From: Baffinella frigidus
Lineage: Eukaryota; Cryptophyceae; Cryptomonadales; Baffinellaceae
Direction: 5' to 3'
Length of the DNA: 25,880 nucleotides
Assembly: GCA_026770585.1 (NCBI GenBank)
Contig: MU646582.1
Coordinates: 319,534 to 345,413 of the forward strand
The position numbers and the translations under genes were made by a program. Below the pieces are notes generated by a model. That model searched no databases and was not told the DNA's origin. It worked only from the letters and a program-made list of their open reading frames with translations. Shown here one piece after another: positions 1 to 7,347 of this stretch; within the stretch, counting starts at the first letter, position 1, and each line of letters opens with the position of its first letter.

Positions 1-125
1 GGTTTGGGGTTCGGGGTTTGGGGTTCGGGGTTTGGGGTTCGGGGTTTGGGGTTGGGGGTTCGGGGTTTGGGGTTCGGGGTTTGGGGTTCGGGGTTTGGGG
101 TTCGGGGTTTGGGGTTCGGGGTGTA
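1..125 (+). repeat. degenerate G-rich telomere-like array
   Basis: Tandem GGGGTTTGGGGTTC units of about 14 bp, a degenerate relative of TTTAGGG-type repeats with C or G replacing A. The G-rich strand is the plus strand, so the array points into the window and is interstitial here unless the scaffold is misjoined. The open frame through it encodes only Gly/Phe/Val repeats and is not a gene. Confidence 0.8.
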
Positions 126-311
126 GGGTTGCCTGGGGCGGAGCTCCGCCCCAGGCGGAGTAGGATTCGGGAGGGAGGGAGGGAGAGGAGGGAGGGAGAG
201 AGGGAGAGATAGAGAGAGAGCCCAAACCCGAAACCCCGACTCCTACTTCCGCGGTGGCGGACGTAGGAGAAGGGCCCGTGCATCACCATCGTCTTCTTGC
301 GCCGCAGAGAG
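126..311. repeat. GA-rich stretch and left copy of the GTGCATCACC repeat
   Basis: A small palindrome (GGGGCGGAGCTCCGCCCC) is followed by a GGGA/GAGA-rich stretch. From about 240 comes a repeat with CTCCTACTTCCGC / GCGGACGTAGGAG inverted ends, then GCCCGTGCATCACCATCGTC. The same repeat recurs at 895-1036 and, interrupted, around 1111-1230. No gene is visible. Confidence 0.6.
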
Positions 312-445
312 CATTATCTCAGTCTATTTGTGCTCACCAATCTGGAGCGCCCAGGCTCGTTTCCGGTCCAGAGTTGACGAATTCGTACCGCAAACAAGCC
401 TGTCAACTTGAGAATACTCGGCTTACCCGAGTGACGCTGAGCTAG
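312..445 (+). mobile_element. CTAGCTC-family element, complete copy
   Basis: This about 134-bp repeat belongs to the commonest family in the window. Its 5' part reads CTCAGTCTATTTGTGCTCACC. The middle carries AGTTGACGAATTCGTACCGC and TGTCAACTTGAGAATA, and the 3' end is CTGAGCTAG. Full copies begin with CTAGCTCTGTCTCAG and end with the inverse, TGAGGCAGAGCTAG. It sits inside the GTGCATCACC repeat, directly after GCGCCGCAGAGAG. Confidence 0.75.
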
Positions 446-735
446 GTGGTTCGACCTGACGTGCTACTTTGCACCCTTTCACGCCCCGTGCCCCCCTGAG
501 AGACCTCCGGAACCATTGCCGAAGGAGTGTGCCTGGCATTGCCGAGAGGGTTTGGTTCAGGAGACGGCCCTCCATCCAACCGGCGGAGCAACCGCGGTGG
601 CGGAAGTAGGCTGACACTAGTCAGACAGACAACCCGACTGAGGCAGCACTATATGGTGGTACCTGCGGCTCGGCTGGACTCCGCTCTGTAACAACCAGGG
701 TGTCGCGGTTTTATAGGTGTCTACTAAATGTCACC
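446..735. other. no gene seen
   Basis: Only a fragment of the CGGTGGCGGAAGTAGG repeat (about 588-615, shared with 240-260 and 895-915) is recognisable. The open frames here are short and lack coding-like composition. Confidence 0.5.
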
Positions 736-874
736 CCACTTAGCAGCGCCCGAGGACCTTTTCACCTTGAACTCAAGGTGAAACTCCGGTTAGATTCTAG
801 GGCAATGGATACGATTCTACTACAAATCGTTGAATTGGACTGTATCCGTGAAGCTCCTGATGGCTGTCAAGTGG
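736..874 (+). mobile_element. CCACTTAGC foldback, copy 1
   Basis: This 139-bp element begins CCACTTAGCAGC and ends GCTGTCAAGTGG. An internal hairpin at 760-783 has arms TTTCACCTTGA and TCAAGGTGAAA. Sister copies lie at 8812-8940 (opposite strand) and 11960-12098. They share the segment around GATTCTA and GGACTGTATCCG, but each has its own version of the internal hairpin. Confidence 0.85.
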
Positions 875-894
875 GTGGTGCCTGGGGCGGAGCA

Positions 895-1036
895 GCCGCG
901 GTGGCGGAAGTAGGAGAACGGCCCGTGCATCACCATCGTCTTGTTGCGCCGCAGAGAGGTGGAGAGCACCTGTGCATCCGAGGTGTCTCGTGTGAGTCAG
1001 TACAGGTCGTGAGATTCTCCACACAGCCCGTGCATC
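895..1036 (+). repeat. GTGCATCACC repeat, unit 1 of a local duplication
   Basis: The repeat runs from GCGGTGGCGGAAGTAGG through GTCTTGTTGCGCCGCAGAGAGG to TTCTCCACACAGCC. It is followed by a second, diverged unit at 1111-1230, so this is a local tandem duplication. The second unit is split by the insertion at 1037-1110. Confidence 0.7.
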
Positions 1037-1110
1037 TGATAGCAAGGAAAATTACTACACAATTCGTTCTTGTTAGTAATATTAAAGCATTTGTGTAGTA
1101 ATTTTCGTTG
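1037..1110. mobile_element. ATTACTACAC hairpin core, copy 1
   Basis: A 74-bp foldback with near-complementary arms GGAAAATTACTACACAA and TTGTGTAGTAATTTTCGTT. Its host repeat is restored exactly (GTGCATC joined to ACCATCGTC, as at 925-940 and 275-290) when 1037-1110 is removed. A CATC occurs on both sides, which may be a remnant of a 4-bp duplication. Other copies of this core lie at 5667, 6861, 13890 and 17071 inside larger elements. Confidence 0.85.
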
Positions 1111-1230
1111 ACCATCGTCTTGCTGCGCCGCAGAAAGGTCGAGAGCACCTGTGCATTCGAGGTGTCTCGTGTGAGTCCTGTACAGGTTGTGAGGTTCTCC
1201 ACACAGCCTCGGTGGGGGTGCATACACGGC
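1111..1230 (+). repeat. GTGCATCACC repeat, unit 2
   Basis: Second, diverged unit of the duplication: ACCATCGTCTTGCTGCGCCGC, then the GAGAGCACCTGTGCAT, GTGTCTCGTGTGAGTC and TTCTCCACACAGCC blocks seen in unit 1. Confidence 0.7.
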
Positions 1231-1275
1231 GGCCGTGTTGGTAGTGTTGGTAGTAACAAACGTCTCTTTCTACAG

Positions 1276-1311
<36 letters not shown>

Positions 1312-1411
1312 GTCCCTCTCTCTCCCTCTCTCTCCAGTCCCTCTCTCTCTCTCTTTCCAGTCCCTCTCTCTCTCTCCAGTCCCCCCCCCCCTCTCTCTCT
1401 CTCAGGTCTCT
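1276..1411 (+). repeat. CT microsatellite
   Basis: An interrupted (CT)n tract with recurring CAGTCCCTCTCTC units and a run of about 12 C. All Ser/Leu/Pro- or Arg/Glu-repeat open frames here come from this tract and are not genes. Confidence 0.9.
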
Positions 1412-1486
1412 CTCTCTCGTGACCCACGTGCTGTGAGGACAGAGGTTTCCCAGAGATGGTTTCACCTCTGAGCGAGGGGAGGGTGT

Positions 1487-1935
1487 GCGTACGGTTTAGG
1501 GTTTAGGGTTTAGGGTTTAGGATTTGGCGCTTAGGGTTTAGGATTTAGGGTTTGGCGTTTAGGGTTTAGCGGCTAGGGTTTTGGGGGTGGACAACGCTGT
1601 AAGCGAGGTTGCCCAGTGAGGTTTTGCCCGCATGAGCGAGGGGAAGGCGTGCTTAAGATTTATTGTTTAGAGTTGGTTGTTGAGCGTTCAGAGTTTTGGG
1701 TTTAGAGGCTAGGGTTTTGGGTGTTGGGCTTTGGGTTTGGGGGTTTGAGGTTGGGTTTTGAGTTTAGGGTTCAGGGTTTAAGGTTTAGGGTTTAGGGTTT
1801 AGGGGGTTGGGTTTAGGGTTCAGGGTTCAGGGTTCAGAGTTTGGGGTTTGGGGTTTAGGGTTTAGGTTTTAGGGTTTAGGGTTTAGAGTTCAGGCTTTAG
1901 GGTTCAGGGTTTAGGGTTTACGGTGGAGACCTGGG
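1487..1935 (+). repeat. interstitial TTTAGGG-type telomeric array, degenerate
   Basis: Many TTTAGGG units, often exact, mixed with TTCAGGG, TTTGGGG and TTAGGCT variants. This is the best indication of a plant/algal-type telomere repeat. The G-rich strand is again the plus strand. The GAGCGAGGGGA segments at about 1473 and 1634 are small direct repeats. Confidence 0.85.
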
Positions 1936-1996
1936 CGATACGGTGGAGGGTGACAAAGCCGGAGACAGAGAGTCAGACAGTCTAGCTCTGCCTCAC

Positions 1997-2156
1997 CCAC
2001 ACAGCGGACTTCAAAGAGAGTTTGAATAACCCCTCAGCGATAAGACCTAGGACGCTACTGTAGGCAACCCGTAGGGACATAGGGGGGTTCCTACGGATAA
2101 GGTAACGGAGGGTGGCCCGATTTGGGCCGAAAATCGCTTCGTAGCCCGCTGTGTGG
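1997..2156. mobile_element. CCACACAGC foldback, copy 1 (160 bp)
   Basis: Inverted ends CCACACAGCGG and CCGCTGTGTGG. The centre contains CCTAGG, CTACTGTAGG and CCTACGGATAAGG. A second 160-bp copy in opposite orientation is at 15838-15997, also inside a CTAGCTC-family element. A target duplication is not clear (0-1 bp). Confidence 0.85.
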
Positions 2157-2268
2157 CTCGGGTTGACCGACTATTCTAAAGTCGACACGCTGGGTGTGCG
2201 GTACACATCCGTCAACTTTGGAGCGGGAAAGCGCCCGGGCGCACCACATCGGTGCGCCCTGAGAGACT

Positions 2269-2434
2269 TCATAGGCTAACGGCCTGAAAATGGGGTAGTT
2301 AGGCATACGGCATTGCCTAGGACCTCCTACCGTAGGCCGAGGGATCCTAGGACCAAAAAGTCTCGGCCTACGGTAGGAGGTCCTAGGCAATGCCGTAGGC
2401 CTAACTACCCCATTTTCAGGCCGTTACCCCATTA
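2269..2434. mobile_element. TNAT foldback 1, target duplication GACT
   Basis: A 166-bp near-perfect hairpin from TCATAGGCTAACGGCC to GGCCGTTACCCCATTA. It is flanked by GACT at 2265-2268 and 2435-2438. Arms contain GAAAATGGGGTAGTTAGG. The centre has CCTAGG three times and CCTACCGTAGG / CCTACGGTAGG. Closest relatives: 5112-5277 and 20714-20875. Confidence 0.93.
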
Positions 2435-2460
2435 GACTGGGACAGAGGTAGGACTTGGGC

Positions 2461-2525
2461 GATTCACGGACTATTCATAAGTTGACGTTTTGGGTTCTCG
2501 GTACAACTCCGTCAACTGTAGGGCA
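2461..2525 (-). mobile_element. CTAGCTC-family fragment
   Basis: Contains the complement of the family blocks (GACTATTCATAAGTTGACG, then CGGTACAACTCCGTCAAC) but lacks both termini. From 2526 to 2689 I see only a short related piece (GTTGACGAATTGTCAAC near 2608) and nothing coding. Confidence 0.6.
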
Positions 2526-2689
2526 GACCTGGGCGATGAGGTGGAGGGTGACGCCGAAGCCGGAGGTGTCGTTGAGCGAGAGATGCACCACCTGCTCTCT
2601 CAAATGTTGACGAATTGTCAACTTTTCGATTCTGTCAGCGAACCCGCGGACTAAAACGTGATTTCGTGAATAACCGACAAGTTCAAAGG

Positions 2690-2840
2690 GAAACGACCCG
2701 AAATCACGGTAGTTTAGCCTACGGATCTCCTAGGACCAGGCCTACCGTAGGAGGTAGGTCTCCTAGGACCAGGTCCTAGGAGCCCCTCTTCCTACGGTAG
2801 GGAACCCGTAGGCTAAACTACCCCAATTTCGGGTCGTTTC
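2690..2840. mobile_element. GAAACGACCCG foldback
   Basis: A 151-bp hairpin with arms GAAACGACCCGAAAT... and ...ATTTCGGGTCGTTTC, then GTAGTTTAGCCTACGG on both arms. The centre has four CCTAGG sites and CCTACGGTAGG, the vocabulary shared with other families. Weaker complementarity may continue outward to a GGATAA end near 2862. A centre-like fragment occurs at about 7368-7402. Confidence 0.85.
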
Positions 2841-3414
2841 TCGATTCAAGTGGATAATCCACAGCACCCTCGTCTGGCTGAAGTACCGCGGTAATTCTGT
2901 CAACATGGAGGCTCGATGAGGCCCACCCATCACACGCGCAGGTTCTGTCATTTGCCCATAATAAACCACAGACAAACACCTACAACGCGGTAATTATGTC
3001 ACGAAAGCGGCACTGCGCCCCGCGCTGTGAGAATTGAGGAGCGGAAGTGAGCGCGGCCACTCGAGGCTATGCGAGGCCTTTTCTTCAAGGTTGGTTTTGC
3101 GCGCGTCCAGGAGCTGATCACCAGCTAGGTGGTTGCATCACGAGGCTGTGTCATTATTAGTTCCAACATTGCGTTTGGTTGCGCCGCAGAGAGGTCGAGA
3201 GCACCTGTTGGGTGTCGCGCCACCCACGTGCTGTGAGGACATGCTGGGTGTCAACGCAGAGACTGTGCTGAGGGACGCGTCGCAATCTTCTACTTTGCGA
3301 GGCTCTCTCCCAGGTTAATAGGGTAACGGACTGAAAACGTGGCCTTTTCTTCAAGGTTGGTTTTGCGCGCGTCCAGGATTTGTGTTGGGGCTGATCACGA
3401 GCTACCACGCCAGA
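2841..3414. other. repeat-derived spacer with a lone TNAT end and an empty insertion site
   Basis: No gene seen. A direct repeat (TTCTTCAAGGTTGGTTTTGC, then GCGCGTCCAGG) lies at about 3080-3112 and 3350-3377. The first is followed by AGCTAGGTGGTTGCATCAC, which is the uninterrupted form of the sequence flanking 3415-3529. At 3316 a single TNAT end (TAATAGGGTAACGGACTGAA) appears with no partner arm. A diverged GTTGCGCCGCAGAGAGG repeat unit covers about 3175-3215. Confidence 0.6.
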
Positions 3415-3529
3415 TTCTTGGAAGAAGTTGCCAAAAGCCAATTTCCCACGAAGGCAGTGGTTTTCAAAAGTCAAAGTCCTATCCTGTAAGGTTGTAAAAA
3501 CTTCAACCCCCTCTTGGGCTCTGGCGTGG
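3415..3529. mobile_element. CCACGCC-family element with TA duplication
   Basis: This 115-bp element has ends CCACGCCAGA and TCTGGCGTGG. It is flanked by TA at 3413-3414 and 3530-3531. Flanks join as AGC-TA-GGTAGTTGCATCAC, matching the unoccupied AGCTAGGTGGTTGCATCAC at 3122-3140. A 2-bp TA duplication resembles Tc1/mariner-type insertion, but no transposase is present. Confidence 0.75.
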
Positions 3530-3587
3530 TAGGTAGTTGCATCACAACAGGCATGCCTGTCTTGATGCAACCACCTAGCCACGCCAG
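3521..3587. repeat. palindrome joining two CCACGCC ends
   Basis: A 67-bp imperfect palindrome runs from CTGGCGTGG through TAGTTGCATCA, a central ACAGGCATGCCTGT, then TGATGCAACCACCTAG to CCACGCCAG. It looks like the right end and target of one element, mirrored into the left end of another. I could not find the far end of the second. Confidence 0.7.
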
Positions 3588-3616
3588 GTCACAAGTCGGA
3601 TTTTCATTTTACTACA

Positions 3617-3743
3617 CCATCTACGGGTAAAGTTGATTCTACCCGGGAAACACGCCAAAAGTGCTAGGAATTGGAGCTCTTTGCCGCCGCTACAATGTTT
3701 TTTTGTACCACGAAACACTTTTAGCGCGAAACGTTGCGAAAAT
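3617..3743 (-). repeat. CGTTTCGCGC repeat, copy 1
   Basis: A 127-bp unit from CCATCTACGGGTAAAG to AACGTTGCGAAAAT, repeated almost identically 468 bp downstream at 4085-4211. A more distant copy on the plus strand is at 11818-11930 (AACGCAACGTTTCGC, GTTCGTGGTACGCATTCCAC). The two local copies bracket the polymerase fossil. Confidence 0.85.
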
Positions 3744-3796
3744 CCGGCTTGTTCTATGGAGATTAGGTCGGGGCTCGACTCGCGCGGGAACTGGCG

Positions 3797-3964
3797 CTCG
3801 CAGATAAAGAATGGGAATATGTCCAAGAGTTTATAAGAGAAACGAAACTTACAGCCTTTAAAGAATACCACGACATCTATTTAAAATGTGATGTCAATGG
3901 ATTGGCTGATGTGATTATGAATTTCCGTAAAACATCTATCGATAATTACCAATCAGACCCGTCT
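3797..3964 (+). pseudogene. fragment of protein-primed B-family DNA polymerase (Polinton/Maverick-like)
   Basis: About 56 codons read as a fragment of the exonuclease region of a protein-primed family-B DNA polymerase, the replicase type found in Polinton/Maverick elements and related eukaryotic DNA viruses. The key stretch is EYHDIYLKCDVNGLADV. It holds YLKCD, which fits the Exo III motif Y-x3-D (Tyr codon at 3878, Asp at 3890). It is followed by MNFRKTSIDNYQSDPS, which fits the conserved segment after it. Codons are rich in A/T third positions (GAT AAA GAA, TTT AAA GAA), unlike the GC-ending codons of the exons at 18171-23736, so the piece looks foreign. It stops matching after about 3964, although the frame stays open to 4192. 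No palm motifs, start codon or other Polinton genes are nearby. It lies between two direct repeats. The family call rests on motif recognition only. Confidence 0.72.
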
Positions 3965-4084
3965 AACAGTGTGCATTGCTCTGCACAGTGCAAAGACATC
4001 TTACCAGCCGACATTTCGACCGGGGTTTCGGTCGAAATCTCCGTCGAATCAATCCTACCGTGTAGTGAGAGGTCCACGCCTGGA

Positions 4085-4211
4085 CCATCTACGGGTGAAG
4101 TTGATTCTACCCGGGAAACACGCCAAAAGTGCTGGGAATTGGAGCTCTTTGCCGCCGCTACAATGTTTTTTTGTACCACGAAACACTTTTAGCGCGAAAC
4201 GTTGCGAAAAT
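4085..4211 (-). repeat. CGTTTCGCGC repeat, copy 2
   Basis: Near-identical to 3617-3743, offset 468 bp. Between the copies lies the polymerase fossil and a 24-bp palindrome with arms TTTCGACC and GGTCGAAA at about 4013-4036. The pair could be a segmental duplication or two insertions of one element. Confidence 0.85.
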
Positions 4212-4810
4212 AGATAGGGGGGTCGTGCCTGGTCGGGGTGCCACTCGCGCGGGAACTGCCGCTCGTCCAACCACGCCTCCATCTCCTGTCCCCGGAAGAG
4301 AGGGGTTTACAAGGGTGCCACAGAGCGGAATCCCGCCGAGTGATGACAACGATAAATGAATATGTATATAGCAACAACTATAAAACTGTCCCCGGAAGAG
4401 AGTTAGAGCTGCGTCAGATCTAACCGCGGTGAGAGTTCATGGTCAATACGTTTTCGGGGATCCCCGATCCGATTGTGGTATCGAGCGGCTGGGGCGCACC
4501 TGGGAGAGAACCTCCCGTCGCAGCGACCCGCGGCACCCGCCCGCGCCTCCGGCCAAGTTTGTACTTGAACATGGTCAAAAAAAAACCGAGCGGCTGGAGG
4601 CTGGGGCACACCTGGGCAAGGGCCTCGCGACGCAGCGACACACTCACCTATACAGAGGCTAGCCGTGAGGCGCGCACGCATCGAGCTGGCGCACCTGGGA
4701 GAGAGCCTCGCGGCGTAGTGACGCGCGGCACCTGCCCGCTCCTCCGGACGACCGCGGGTCCACCGCCGGGAGATACCTGCAATAGAGAAAAATATCAATT
4801 TAACTCTCGC
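4212..4810 (+). repeat. array of about 100-bp GC-rich units
   Basis: Diverged units with GCGCACCTGGGAGAGA, CGCGGCACC and CGCTCCTCCGG occur near 4480, 4588 and 4681. The end of the last (GCGTAGTGACGCGCGGCACC and GACGACCGCGGGTCC) recurs almost unchanged at 5036-5095. A GTGCCACAGAGCGGAATCC segment at about 4315 recurs at 5477. The open frames inside are Arg/Pro/Gly-rich by-products. Confidence 0.65.
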
Positions 4811-4886
4811 AGTCAATCTGGGCTCACCAATGTGTTGCGCCCGGGCTCTTCCCCACTCCAAAGTTGACGACTCCAAAGTTGACACA
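4811..4886 (+). mobile_element. CTAGCTC-family fragment, 5' half
   Basis: CAGTCAATCTGGGCTCACC, then GCGCCCGGGCTCTTCCCC and an AGTTGACGACTCC that is locally duplicated. The 3' half is absent. Nearly the same 5' half is at 5855-5911. Confidence 0.7.
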
Positions 4887-5107
4887 TTAACGTTCGAGGC
4901 CGCTCGATTTAACCCGCCTTTTATGCCATCTTAAGGGTGGTTTCTGTGAAAAAAATCTATATTAGCTTCGACATAGCTTTAACATAGGAGAAAATCCACC
5001 CCAAGATAGCAAAAGCACGGTTTAAATAGCCTGGCGGCGTAGTGACGCGCGGCACCTGCCCGCTCCTCCGGACGACCGCGGGTCCGAAAGCGGGAGATAC
5101 CTGCACC
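4887..5107. other. AT-rich spacer and repeat of the 4700-4770 unit
   Basis: 4887-5030 is AT-richer and I see no gene in it. 5031-5107 repeats the GCGTAGTGACGCGCGGCACC unit, including CGGGAGATACCTGCA. Confidence 0.6.
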
Positions 5108-5111
5108 ACAT

Positions 5112-5277
5112 TAATAGGGTAACTGACCAAAAATGGGGTAGTTAGGCCTACGGTATTGCCTAGGACCTCCTACCGTAGGCCGAGGGATCCTAGGACCAAA
5201 ACGTCTCGGCCTACGGTAGGAGGCCCTAGGCCATGCCGTATGCCTAACTACCCCATTTTCAGGCCGTTAGCCTATGA
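5112..5277. mobile_element. TNAT foldback 2, target duplication ACAT
   Basis: A 166-bp hairpin from TAATAGGGTAACTGACC to GGCCGTTAGCCTATGA, flanked by ACAT at 5108-5111 and 5278-5281. Same subfamily as 2269-2434 and 20714-20875, with the CCTAGG and CCTACGGTAGG centre. Confidence 0.92.
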
Positions 5278-5281
5278 ACAT

Positions 5282-5631
5282 GAACGTACCCCCGGGTCCC
5301 GGGTCAGACAAAAAACACTCCCGAAATACATTGGATACCCCATAAACCCGCAAACTCTACATTAGGGGACGTCGGTGTCTTGCTGGCGTTGGCCTGTGGA
5401 GCGTTTGGGGGTCAGGGTTTAGGGTTAAGGGTTTAGGGTTTGGGGGGTTGGGTTTAGGATTTAGGGTTTACAAGGGTGCCACAGAGCGGAATCCAGCCGA
5501 GTGCGACCGCGGGTCGTTCCAGGGGTGTTCCAGGGGGGGTGTTTCAGGGGTGTTCCAGGGGTCACCGGGAGATACGGGAAAAAATCAATTTAACTCTCGA
5601 GCCCCCCTACTCAGGTTTCCCTGCGCAAATC
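5282..5631. other. telomere-like patch and short direct repeats
   Basis: 5408-5470 holds a short degenerate TTTAGGG array. 5466-5503 duplicates the segment at 4304-4343. 5515-5565 has TTCCAGGGGTG tandem units. 5575-5602 repeats ATCAATTTAACTCTCG seen at 4795-4812. No gene is supported. Confidence 0.6.
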
Positions 5632-5783
5632 TCATCCTGGGTAGTATTTCTGAGAAATACGATCCTGGCAACGAAAATTACTACACACCGGACATTTTCA
5701 GTCACGTCCGTGTAGTAATTTTCGTTGCAAATCGAATCGGAGATCCCCGAAATCGTATTTCTCAGAAATACTCGCCGGGATGA
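5632..5783. mobile_element. TNAT foldback 3, target duplication AATC
   Basis: A 152-bp element from TCATCCTGGGTAGTATTTC to GAAATACTCGCCGGGATGA, flanked by AATC at 5628-5631 and 5784-5787. Inside the outer arms (GTATTTCTGAGAAATACGAT, itself nearly palindromic) lies the ATTACTACAC hairpin core at 5667-5728. Confidence 0.9.
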
Positions 5784-5854
5784 AATCAGGGGTACCGATT
5801 CACCATCGCTTCTTTCGTTCGTGAGCGGCATACGGCCGTTTCCTATCTCTCTCT

Positions 5855-5965
5855 CAGTCAATCTGGGCTCACCAATGTGTTGCGCCCGGGCTCTTCCCCA
5901 CTCCAAAGTTGCAACTTGAATGCGCACCGCGAACCCAGCACGTCTACGTGTGAATAGTCTGACAG
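5855..5965 (+). mobile_element. CTAGCTC-family element, rearranged copy
   Basis: CTCAGTCAATCTGGGCTCACC, CCCGGGCTCTTCCCC, then GCACCGCGAACCCAGCACG and AATAGTCTGACAGTCAACCC. The 3' terminus is missing and a few bases are lost or swapped after CCAAAGTTG. Confidence 0.7.
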
Positions 5966-5975
5966 TCAACCCGGA

Positions 5976-6465
5976 GGTAGGGGGGGGGCACCTTGTCCCC
6001 GACAGCATGTCATGGGCACGTACTGTACCTCATGTATGTGGTATCGGGCGCTCAAGTGGCCACGTGTCAGGTGTTCGGGGGTGGGGTTTCAGCGTTGGGG
6101 TTTCGTCAATGTTCAGCAGAAAACGGCTCCAAGAACGGACCAATGGCTCCAAGAACGGACCTGGAATACCCTACCCAAGAGCCTGGCGTGGGCAGGCACC
6201 TCGTCCCAGACAACAGGTTATGATCGCACGTCTCCCCAATCACGTCCGATAGATCTATGGACTGTCCATGCATCTATGTTAAGTCCATGCATCTATCTTA
6301 CATCCGTTTTCTGGTACCAAAAACACGCCTGGAGCCCTTTTCTGCTGAAAATTGACTTTTGAATACCGCTTTCCCCCGAAAAATGACTTTTGAAAAACAC
6401 GCTTTCTCCTCGCGCAGGGGCCGAAAACGGTGAAAGAGTCTTGCGTTCCTGCGAGGGGTTTTTCC
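5976..6465. other. repeat mosaic, no gene seen
   Basis: Contains a tandem GGCTCCAAGAACGGACC (two units, 6127-6163) and the tandem TCCATGCATCTAT pair at 6267-6296. A segment at 6192-6248 (GGCAGGCACCTCGTCCC, ACAACAGGTTATG, CGTCTCCCCAATCACGTCC) recurs at 6998-7054 and partly at 7519-7540. The open frames have no coding character. Confidence 0.55.
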
Positions 6466-6551
6466 GCCCTAAAGTTGACGAATTTGTACCGCAAATCGAG
6501 CATGTCAACTTGACAATAGTCTGACAGTCAACCCGAGGGAGGCAGAGCTAG
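6466..6551 (+). mobile_element. CTAGCTC-family fragment, 3' half
   Basis: AAAGTTGACGAATTTGTACC, TGTCAACTTGACAATAGTC and the terminus GAGGCAGAGCTAG. The 5' half is missing. Confidence 0.75.
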
Positions 6552-6709
6552 TGTTGACTTTTGAAATTAATGTCGGTAGGCTCAACCCCCCTTAACAAAT
6601 ACATCATATGGAGGTGTTGGCGTGTAGGTGCTAGTCGAAGGAACCCTTCTGAGGTGCAAATTGCTTCCCCTCGAGCGAGACCTTTATTACCACCACCACG
6701 GCCGCCATG

Positions 6710-6795
6710 TACAGGGGAACCTCGCTCATAAGAAACAGCCTCCCCCTAGGACAGTACAGTAGGGCTATGCCTAGGGCCCTACGGTGGTCCTGGGG
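6710..6795. mobile_element. TACAGGGG foldback, partial copy
   Basis: The left arm TACAGGGGAACCTCGCTCAT and a centre with CCTAGG, CTACGGTGG and GGGCCCTA are clear. The right arm is replaced by a poly-G run. Complete copies are at 22013-22126 and 23813-24154. The minus-strand peptide FLMSEVPLY is a translation of this arm. Confidence 0.75.
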
Positions 6796-6827
6796 GGGGG
6801 GGGGACACGTGGTAGGCACGGGGGATC

Positions 6828-6968
6828 TCATAGGAAAACGGTTTTAATTTTAAACTTTCTGGCAATGAAATTTACTGCACAGAATGAGTTTTACTAGTAA
6901 TATTCAAGCATCCGTGTAGTAATTTTCATTGAATCCAATGGTTTTAAATCAAAACCGTTTCCACATTA
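6828..6968. mobile_element. TNAT foldback 4, target duplication GATC
   Basis: A 141-bp element from TCATAGGAAAACGG to CCGTTTCCACATTA, flanked by GATC at 6824-6827 and 6969-6972. Its outer arms are unlike those of the other TNAT elements, yet its centre is the ATTACTACAC-type core (6861-6931), here with GTGTAGTAATTTTCATTG. Confidence 0.88.
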
Positions 6969-7189
6969 GATCAGGGTGGGAACACCCGTGGAGAGGAGGC
7001 AGGCACCTCGTTCCTGACAACAGGTTATGGTCGCACGTCTCCCCAATCACGTCCGGATCGCACACGCACCCCCCCCCCTCGCACCGCCCCGCGCCGCACC
7101 CGCCTTCGCAGCTCCCCCCCCCACTCGCCGCGTGCCCCCGTCCTTGGGTGCATTGTCCTCCGTCTTCGCACTGCATCGATTTCACATCC

Positions 7190-7272
7190 ACGTTTGACAT
7201 CTTTCAGGGGAAATCCCTTCAATACTTAAGTTAACGACGTCAGATCTGGCGTGGATAAGGCGCTGGTGGCCC
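7190..7272 (+). mobile_element. CCACGCC-family fragment (TCGAGCCC subfamily)
   Basis: Shares TTTGACATCTTTCAGGGG, CTTAAGTTAACGACG and GGATAAGGCG with 15630-15755. The central palindrome at 7237-7252 (ACGTCAGATCTGGCGT) has one G-T style mismatch, intermediate between the two perfect forms at 8465 and 15702. Both termini are lost. Confidence 0.75.
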
Positions 7273-7274
7273 TC

Positions 7275-7347
7275 TACAAAAAGTTACTACCGTCACGTCC
7301 AAATAAGCCGTCCATCTATCATATATAGGCCACACCCACAAGAATTT
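7275..7347 (+). repeat. 73-bp repeat shared with 21874-21946
   Basis: TACAAAAAGTTACTACCGTC, then CACGTCCAAATAAGCCGTCC and ATATATAGGCCACAC recur 14.6 kb away with very few differences. It is likely a dispersed element fragment. I see no inverted ends. Confidence 0.75.

Larger units (their letters stand above)
1982..2451 (-). mobile_element. CTAGCTC-family element carrying two nested insertions
   Basis: Read on the minus strand this is one CTAGCTC-family element. Its termini are at 1982 (CTAGCTCTGCCTCAC) and 2451 (GACAGAGGTAG). The body at 2157-2264 contains the complement of the TTGACGGATGTGTACCGC and AGTCGGTCAACCCGAG blocks. It is split by the CCACACAGC foldback (1997-2156) and the TNAT foldback (2269-2434). 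Removing both, and one copy of the GACT duplication, restores a continuous copy. Confidence 0.8.

Noticed and set aside
930-1471. Open frames of 104-165 codons on both strands rich in Arg/Glu or Ser/Leu
   Set aside because: They translate the CT tract and flanking repeats in every frame. The same applies to 10079-10629, 12862-13446, 13926-14449, 15254-15535 and 24206-24740.
1997-2156. Target-site duplication for the CCACACAGC foldback
   Set aside because: Flanks here and at 15838 can be explained with no duplication or one base. I could not establish a consistent length.
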